Assembly: GCA_907163375.1 (NCBI GenBank)
Contig: CAJQUW010007073.1
Span: forward strand, 62,001 to 126,000
Direction: 5' to 3'
DNA length: 64,000 nucleotides
DNA from: Prostheceraeus crozeri
Taxonomy: Eukaryota > Platyhelminthes > Polycladida > Euryleptidae
Positions within the stretch are counted from its first letter, which is position 1; each line of letters begins with the position of its first letter. The translations under genes and the position numbers were made by a program. Positions 56,558-64,000 of this stretch are shown here, piece after piece. The notes under the pieces were generated by a model. That model did no database searches. It was not told the DNA's origin and saw nothing but the letters and a program-made list of their open reading frames with translations.

Positions 56558-57480
56558 ATGCGTTTTAAAATTTGCCAGTACTTGCTTCTGGATGCCAGTA
56601 AAGTTCTGTTGAAAACAATTAAGAAACGTCTTGAGCCCTTCCTGCTTCAGCAACTTCAAGAGGATCAGGCAGGTTTAAGAAGAGGCACCCGAGATCACAT
56701 CTCAAATCTCCGTGGGGTAATCGAAGAATTCCATGCTATGCAACAAGATGTCATGATTGCTTTCATTGACTGCAAGAAAACGTCCGATTACATGGAACAC
56801 TAAGGACTTTAGTGTGCGTTGCAAGCGATGGGAGTTAGCATGCACCACATTACAATCATGAGAAACCTAACATGCAAAACAGGTCGCAACTGTGAGAACG
56901 GAATGTGAGAAAGCAATCGAGTTCAGGATCGATAAAAGTGCTATACAGGGCTGCATCTTTTCCGACTCTCCTCTTAGACGTCTGTGCTGAGAAAATCATC
57001 AGAAAGACTTTTGACGGATGGAAAGGTAGAATCAGCATTGGTGGAAGTAGGTTAACCAGGCGTTATGCAGACGATTCAACGATCCCAGTCTTTTCGAAAG
57101 AAAAACTAAATGTTGGTCTGACTAGACTCAAAGAGAGTCAAGACAGCAAGTGAGGCAGCGGGATTGCACTGAATTTCAAGAAAACCATAATGCCAACGGG
57201 TCTCATGGATAGTTCTGAACTAAAAGGGGGAAGTGTGGAGGTGGTAGACAGCTTTGTGTTCCTTGGAGCAAAGATTGCTGCAGTTGGTCGAACGGAGGGA
57301 GACGGATTGCATTGAGTAAATCAGTCCTGGTGAGACTCACTAAGATTTGGAAACATACAAAGGCATATCGCGGGTGACAAAGCGCCAATTAGTATATGCA
57401 AGTGTTCCCAATTGAACTGTAAGGTGCTGAGACATGGACAATGTTGAAATCGAAGTGGATGACGCCCTTGAGCTATGGTA
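56558..57480 (+). mobile_element. RTE-like LINE reverse transcriptase remnant
   Basis: In changing plus frames one reads LQEDQAGLRRGTRDHISNLR, MIAFIDCKKTSDYMEH, CILSP-like text near 56950, LLDVCAEKIIRKTFDGWKGR, RYADDST (catalytic YADD, 57061-57081), then LNFKKTIMPTGLM, VVDSFVFLGAKI and GAETWTM. The order and style (AEKIMR, GxISIGG, NLRYADD) match RTE-clade LINEs. Frames break many times. Neither the endonuclease nor a 3' end was found. Confidence 0.7.
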
Positions 57481-57489
57481 CTCGAAAAG

Positions 57490-60480
57490 ACTGCTGGACA
57501 GATCAATGAAAAGGTGCTTTAAAATGTGCGAGCAGTCCTGAGATTTCGAGCTGTTCACTGGTGAACTGGGTTTTCTAGTAACCGTCGTTGAATTGAACTG
57601 AACTGAACTAAGAATTTGCCGTTCATGATCTGAAGAGCGAACTGAACTAAGGTTTTTCAAATATCCGTATCTACCTTTCGTGACGGGAAGAAAGTTCTCA
57701 CTTCTCATATTGGCACTTTTGAAGCGATTACTGGTTTCACGAAGATTGGCATTTTGCGCAAAGTTTTGAAATGAAATTGAGGACTCAATTTCAAATCGTC
57801 TCCGTTATGCTAAAGTTGATACGATTTCATTATCGTGAAATTTTGCGAATACATGCGATGTTTATGTGGTCAATATGTTTGACAGTTTCAGTCAGAAAAA
57901 TACACCGTTCTTCCTGTTGTTCTAAATGTGATGCAGCATGATGCAATGTTTTCATAATGACTTCAGACATGCAGTACTATTTCACCAGACCTTCGAAAAA
58001 GACTAGGAATGTATGAATGGTCGTTATTGACAATTGAAAATAAATGAAACTACAGCATGTCTTCCACTAGTTACCGGGACATCGTTTGTATAACCACCTT
58101 TCGCTATTGTCTCCAAACTTCAGGCATTAAGTCCTCTAAAAGATGAACAAGCATGCGAAGACCCATCGTGAAATACAACTGAAATTCCATGTTTAGATGA
58201 ACTTTCATGTAAACTAGCATGTACTTAAAAATGACTTTTAAGCACTTTAGTGAAAGAAAACAATTGTCTGGAATTTTGACACATTTAGTTCATGCTTAGA
58301 TTCAACGTTCATAGAGTGAATGACTAGAGGCATCTACTAGAGTTCACTAGAGAACCGTCGCGGTTTCCAAAACATATTTTAGATTTTCTATATTCCATCT
58401 AGTTGAGGTCTTCAACAGTTTGACTTAACTGACTGAATACTATGAGAAACAAAATCTGATTTCCATCATTCAGTTATCCAGAAAGTGTAGTTCTGCTGTG
58501 TGAGAAAAAGAAAGTAGGCCACAACCGTCATATCAATCTTTTATCAATTTTGAATATCGATCTAACCTATCGTTAACTGAAAATGTCTATATCCGAATGA
58601 TTCAACGACTGTACGCGGCTGGAAGCATACGGATACTAACTAGATTCATAATTGATTGGAATGATAAATATTTATCCGTATCATCTGCTTTGCTGTTCAC
58701 TTGATTGAGATACAAGCGTTTGTCTAGTACGGACATTGACTATAGGAAAATCTAAATCAAACAGCAGTTATCGGTATTTTCATACGCCAAAGCAACACTT
58801 GACAAATAATACTGTCTAATTCTTTCACTGTACTACTTATAAAGGTAACTATACTACCTACGAGATGGAGCAACCGGATCGAATCTGAATTATTTTTGTG
58901 ATCTGATTCGGTCGATCCGGCAGGAACCTTAACAGAGTACCCGCGATTGCACAGCAAGATTTTTCGATATAGAAACACAGGAATTCAGGCCAGTCGTGTT
59001 CGCATTTGTTTGTCAGCCAAGTTAAGGTGGGACATGGAATCTACCGGCATTTTGAAGGTAGTTTCTCGCTTTCTTTCAATACCCGTCCGGCACATCCATC
59101 ATAAGGGAAGTAGGAAAAATTAGGTCGGAACTAGGGCACAATGGCAAAAATGTCGAAATTGTACGATGTCAAGGAATGGCACAATATTGGAGTCAGAGGT
59201 GAACGAAGCATTCCAATTGTAACGCCATGTACGGGTTTCACACCATCGCATTTCATTAAACAGCATGTATAGAATGATGAATCCCTATCTACAGTTATGT
59301 AATTATGCGCTAGGATTCTTTCGACATCAAAAGTTTTCTGATAACAACCTTTACCAACAATGGATCCATTGGAAATACTTCTAATCTAAAGCAAGCTGCA
59401 TTAAATACATGATTGATGACTACATTTGATTAAAATTCGTGTTTGTATATTAAACATGCACAAGGCATCTCGCTACAATACTCCCATAGTATTACTACTG
59501 TAGATCATCACCCTGATTCGGTATCTTATGTATGTTTGTGAGCATCTTTAATTGATTAAGCCTTTAGTAGTCTGTAAGATAATAGCAGTTGATCGCAGCC
59601 TTTTCAGGATAAGCACATAATTCGCAAAGTCATGCAGCAGCGCAAAAGTGTCAAAGCTGGTGCAGCTGCGAACAAAATCAGCGCAACTGTTGGAAGCCTG
59701 CTGGTGTCTAATAGTACTCATAACTTAAGCCCTCACTCTAACAAATGTAAATGAAACAATGCAAAAAGAACGAGATATTTGAATGAATCGCATTGATATA
59801 TTAAATCAGAATATTTTGGTATATAGTCTAATGAGCTGAACTACAAAAATGATTAGTCGCAGCTTAATGAAGACTAGTATCGTCTCTGCTATTTAAAATC
59901 TTTACAAATTTCAATTCCACACAACATTTGCAACACTAGAATTCAACCAAACAGCAAAAAACTAACACAAAAGTTGAGCATTTAATCACAATCGCACAGA
60001 CATGTTGTGTACATCGTCGAATAGTCATTATCAAAAATATCTAGCACCTCATTACACATTACGTTGAAAACTATGGCGATCAAATACAGTGACTTTCAAT
60101 AATAAACAAAATTTATATTCCGCTTAACATGAATACGCATTATCAATTACTTCGAAAATCTGTACAAAATCATTAAATCCAACCACCACAAAATACAACT
60201 TCTTTTCTTCTGACATACAAAATAATACTATAAAACAAAAGGAAAATATTTAAGTCGTCACATCGCAAAATACTCTATAACTTTACAGGAATGATAACGA
60301 ATGGAACATAAACAGATAATACAAATGGAACGAAATTGATTTATCAAGTGATCTCTCGATGCACTGAAATGAGTCCATTATGTTATCGATCCGTGCACCA
60401 TTTATATGAAAGTAAAACAGTGCACTCCAGATAAGCGGGAGAGAAGTCAATAATGATTTCAAGAAAAAGTGGGCCTCAGT
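57490..60480. other. Intergenic, no gene seen
   Basis: About 3 kb of AT-rich sequence with only short frames. A short TGAACTGAACTAAG direct repeat occurs near 57590-57650. Confidence 0.4.
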
Positions 60481-60485
60481 TTCTA

Positions 60486-60663
60486 TTCATTTGTGTAGGA
60501 AGGAAGCCGAAAACCAGTTGATGTTCACTGTTGCAAGACGATTCTTTATTGCGAGGACTGACGATAGCCGGCTGTGCTGGCTGAAAGGTCTCGCAATTAA
60601 GAATCGTCTTGCAACATTGAACATCAACTGGCTTTGGGCTTCCTTCCTACACAAATCAATGAA
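60486..60663. repeat. Fold-back repeat with ~70-bp arms
   Basis: The arm 60486-60555 is the reverse complement of 60590-60663 at roughly 85-90% identity, with a 34-bp loop. Both contain GTGTAGGAAGGAAGCC and GTTGATGTTCA. No flanking duplication was found. Confidence 0.8.
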
Positions 60664-62380
60664 GACTCCAGTACAATTTTAGCTCTTATTAGTTTAGTAA
60701 TTAGAGAGTTGTAATGCTGACCATGGATCCTTCGATAATAGTGATAGCTACTGCTAAGGAATCTCTGTGGTGACTAACAACTGTCCCTGATTGTGAAATG
60801 CGAGATAGAATTATTTATTAGACTTCATATATGGTTCGCAACAGCTCTTGAATGATCGGAATTTCCTCCATACTGACTGTTAACATAAGCATGCCTCCAA
60901 AGTAGATATTGGTGAGGTACCTTGCGATGTCTTGAAGTGGTTAAGCATTGCTTCAATGTAAAGCCGACGTAAGATATAAATTTGTGGAGAAGTGAAATGA
61001 GCACAAATGTAAGTAACTTAAAAGATGTTGATACCACTTTGCAATCGCAAACATAAAACATCTCAGAAGAGGCGATTATGAGTTGTTCTTTAATCCGATA
61101 CGTTGTTAGAACACGTTTCCAACATTTTCCACGTTTCCCAACAATTTCAAAATACATCAAATAATCGTAAGAAAAATACGAACTCAGTCGGCACTGAATT
61201 TTCCGATAGCCTAATTGCTGTCACTTCATCTGGCCATATTACATCTAATAACTCAATATGAGATCGCACAGTACAATCAATTCTGAACTATCTGTGGGAC
61301 AGTGAATTTCACTTCAAAACTTAGTTGGGATATATTTCATTAATGAAATGAATCACGTCCTTGAATTACTTGCGACAGTTCCGGAAAGATGGCCAAGAGC
61401 TTCAAGACTTTCCCGGCATATCTCAAGTTCATTTTATTTTTTCAGCGGAATTAGAAAGTGAATTTTCTGCACCAAATCGCTTTCACTACACAGAACGAAA
61501 TACATCTCACAACCAGCCAATTTAAACCAGTGGAATTTTGACTGAGAGACAGCTTTATCGTGCAATAGGATATTGATAAAATTGAATTGTACATGGAGCA
61601 TATTTAAAAATCATGCATATGAAATGTGGGAGTCGTGCTCCAATGGTTACAGTTCCAATGAATCTGAAAGAATACTTGCAAGGGATACTGCATTCAAATA
61701 GGGACTCTAAAAAAGATAACTTGAAGAAGCCCATAGCTTTTACATGGTTAAGAAAATATATAAAAATACGTCTTGAATGTGTCAATACAACTAAAAGTTT
61801 TATAACAAGTAGCATTATAAAAAAATCAAAATTCGAAAGTTTTATTCCGATTTATAGAATCACATTTCTAAAGTCAAGAAATGAAAATTTAAAATGCTAG
61901 CGTTTAATTGAAGGTTGCCATACAAAAAGTATGCAAATGTGACAACATCAAGAACTCTGAAAAAGTATTTAACAAAATGAATAATTCATTTGACCTATTG
62001 AAGGGCTAAACACAGCTAATTTTTGAAAATCTCTGAAATTTTTGAAAACTAAATGTCAAGAAGACCTAAGCTCTGCAAATAAGGTTTGAAATATCCGCAG
62101 CAACAATGCGACAAGGGTTTCATTCTCAACTCAAGATATTCTATGTTGCTGTTTCGATTACCAGACGGATAAAATTTTAAAGTTCAGCTGTCTGATCTTC
62201 ATTTTGACTATTTCCATTTTTCAGTCTTTAATTATCATTCTTTATGTGCCCAAAAAATTTTCGATGATCAGAAATTCATCCCGTGTACCTCGTAGTCGAA
62301 CGTCTTGTGAACATCCAAGTAACTTAAATAATCGCTGAGACATTTGTATCAAGTCAGATCACCAGGAAATATATATAGAG
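60664..62380. other. Intergenic, no gene seen
   Basis: AT-rich sequence. Frames at 60825 (minus), 61555 (minus) and 61613 have no motif. Confidence 0.4.
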
Positions 62381-62780
62381 ATGATCTTAATGTAATTGCT
62401 AACATGATTGATAGAGAATTGAATAGGAGTCCATGTACGTCTGCATTAAGGCCTTCAATATTAGCACCACAAGCATCTGAGGAATGTAACAAGATGTACA
62501 GCATTATGCAATGATTATTTGAATTGACCATCAAAATGCTACCCTAACCTTAATAGCTGAAATGTGAGGAGATCATTTCGCTTTAACGGAAGGAATGTCC
62601 CGTACCTTAACTGCACCGCTTATCTGGAATACACTGAAATTAGGAGATGAGCCCTTTTGAAACTTGTCGTTGTTGAAGTCATGAAAATTTAATCGAACTT
62701 TGGTACTTTCCCGATATTTCTAAGGTTGATACATTAGCAAGTGCATTCAATAATTTAAGCAAAACGTGTCAGCCTCGATT
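62380..62780 (+). mobile_element. Possible LINE C-terminal scrap
   Basis: RTLTAPLIWNTLKLGDEPF near 62590-62660 resembles the APxLWNxLP block at the end of CR1/L2 ORF2 proteins. Little else supports it. Confidence 0.3.
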
Positions 62781-62890
62781 TGATGTGCGACGAAGCAAGT
62801 TCAAAATATCTTGACGAGACTTGTACGAGTATGAAATATGGCACCAAAAGTCAAAGGTTAATCCTAACCACAACCATTCAAGCTGTGATC

Positions 62891-62922
62891 TCTATCTATC
62901 TATCTATCTCTCTCTCTCTCTC
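62891..62922. repeat. (TCTA)n(TC)n microsatellite
   Basis: Four to five TCTA units run into about eight TC units. Confidence 0.95.
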
Positions 62923-62929
62923 TGGTGTT

Positions 62930-64000
62930 TCAGAACACCAATATTCATTCCTTATGGCTGCATGCCATCTCAAGAAGCTATGAAAAGCAGGTGACAAAAA
63001 TGTGCAATTTTCAATTTCACCGTTTGAATCTTTCAATCTTGATCTTTGAACAGATAAGAAAACGGTTTGGTAGATTTACATTCATGATCAATTACCGGTG
63101 CCATGATCATATTTGAAATGGTTCACATTTAATAGTCTATATATGATACACTAGAGTTAGACAGAATTGACGAAAAATATCAGATTCAAACTAAAATACA
63201 AAATGCCAATTCGAATGAATACAACAAACTTCACCAAATAAAATAGATCCATCCATATGATATTAAAATTCCGTGCAGTCCGAATACACACTAATAATAA
63301 GAATTGTGATGTTTCATAAAACGCCTCACATCTTGAATAAAATGGGAAAGATACCGGTATTGCAGCAAAATTCAACCAGTCAAGTATTCACTGCTTGCGT
63401 TTTAATCATCCAAGCGAATTGCAATTGTCTACTACCTAAGAGCTATACATATTCTTGTAGTTTGAAATAAATCGAATCGGTTTGACTCCTAATTTGCATA
63501 CACACATCGTTTGTTGATCTGCTGCCAAAATTATATAAAGCACGTCATTCTTGGCTAAAGACGAAAATCAAAATCAATGCATCAAGTCAACAAATTCAGA
63601 AATTCGAGGAAAATCAACTATGAATGCATGTGCATTATGATAGGACGATATCTCCTACATGTCACTAACATATTAATCACGCGCCCAGTGGGCCTAAATG
63701 AGAAAATTCGGATCCATTTGTAAGTGTGGTTGAGTTTCAACCAATAGAGAGTAGAGATAATCACAGATGCGGTGGTACTATCTACTGGTTGAACAAACCT
63801 TGCTTCACAGAACAAATGAGAAATCTGCATTCATTGTAAAGAAATCACTCCATTGATTAATTTGACATAAAAAGATTATCTGATTCAATGAGCAATTGTT
63901 TTCAGTAGTAAATTCAAAAACTTAAATATGAGCACTGTGAGAAATGGCACGACTTTGAGAAAATACTAAGCAGCGACTCCTTTTGACCAAACGTCGAGCT
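62930..64000. other. Intergenic, no gene seen
   Basis: AT-rich sequence to the end of the window with no recognised frame or element. Confidence 0.4.

Noticed and set aside
61613-61900. 95-residue plus-strand frame as a gene
   Set aside because: Low complexity, no motif, no splice or poly(A) context.

Overview
This is AT-rich invertebrate metazoan DNA: spliceosomal introns, one recognisable conserved host gene spread over tens of kilobases, one single-exon zinc-finger ORF, and a dense mixture of old transposable elements. The phylum cannot be fixed from this sequence. The element mix (Penelope-like elements with hammerhead ribozymes, CR1/Jockey-like and RTE-like LINEs, tRNA-SINEs, hAT, Tc1, pogo and CACTA-like DNA transposons) suits a marine invertebrate. 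No LTR retroelement or virus copy was recognised.

Layout. 1-6.8 kb holds a Penelope-like reverse transcriptase remnant, a nearly full-length CR1/Jockey-type LINE (ORF1 1829-2626, ORF2 2605-5248, two frameshifts, TAC-repeat tail) and a second LINE C-terminus. 9.0-11.7 kb holds an RTE-like LINE tail, an inverted duplication, and a Tc1 transposase remnant split by a 602-bp hAT MITE with a perfect 8-bp target-site duplication. 15.27-17.40 kb is a 707-codon C2H2 zinc-finger ORF with a coding 45-bp minisatellite. 

From 19.47 to 52.11 kb, on the minus strand, nine coding exons join in phase into a 591-residue AGGF1 orthologue (coiled coil, OCRE, acidic stretch, FHA, G-patch, conserved tail). Its introns carry almost everything else in that interval: a decayed CACTA-like transposase and DUF4806-family gene pair (24.9-30.0 kb), several MITEs and hAT-like elements, Penelope-like fragments (35.2-36.0 and 39.9-40.5 kb), hammerhead ribozyme motifs (38.7 and 51.5 kb), a 2.1-kb TIR element with an internal satellite (41.7-43.9 kb), tRNA-SINEs, and a 3.9-kb CACTA-like element inserted into one SINE (45.0-48.9 kb).

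Upstream of AGGF1, 52.86-56.25 kb holds a broken single-ORF gene of a widespread but unclassified transposase-like family, bracketed by six exact copies of the 13-mer GTCACGAACGAAC, all in the same orientation. An RTE-like LINE remnant follows at 56.56-57.5 kb. The last 6 kb has little beyond one fold-back repeat and a microsatellite. The most interesting items are the well-preserved hammerhead ribozyme at 51461-51523, the 13-mer-bracketed transposase-like locus, and the twice-seen pairing of a CACTA-like transposase with a second accessory ORF.
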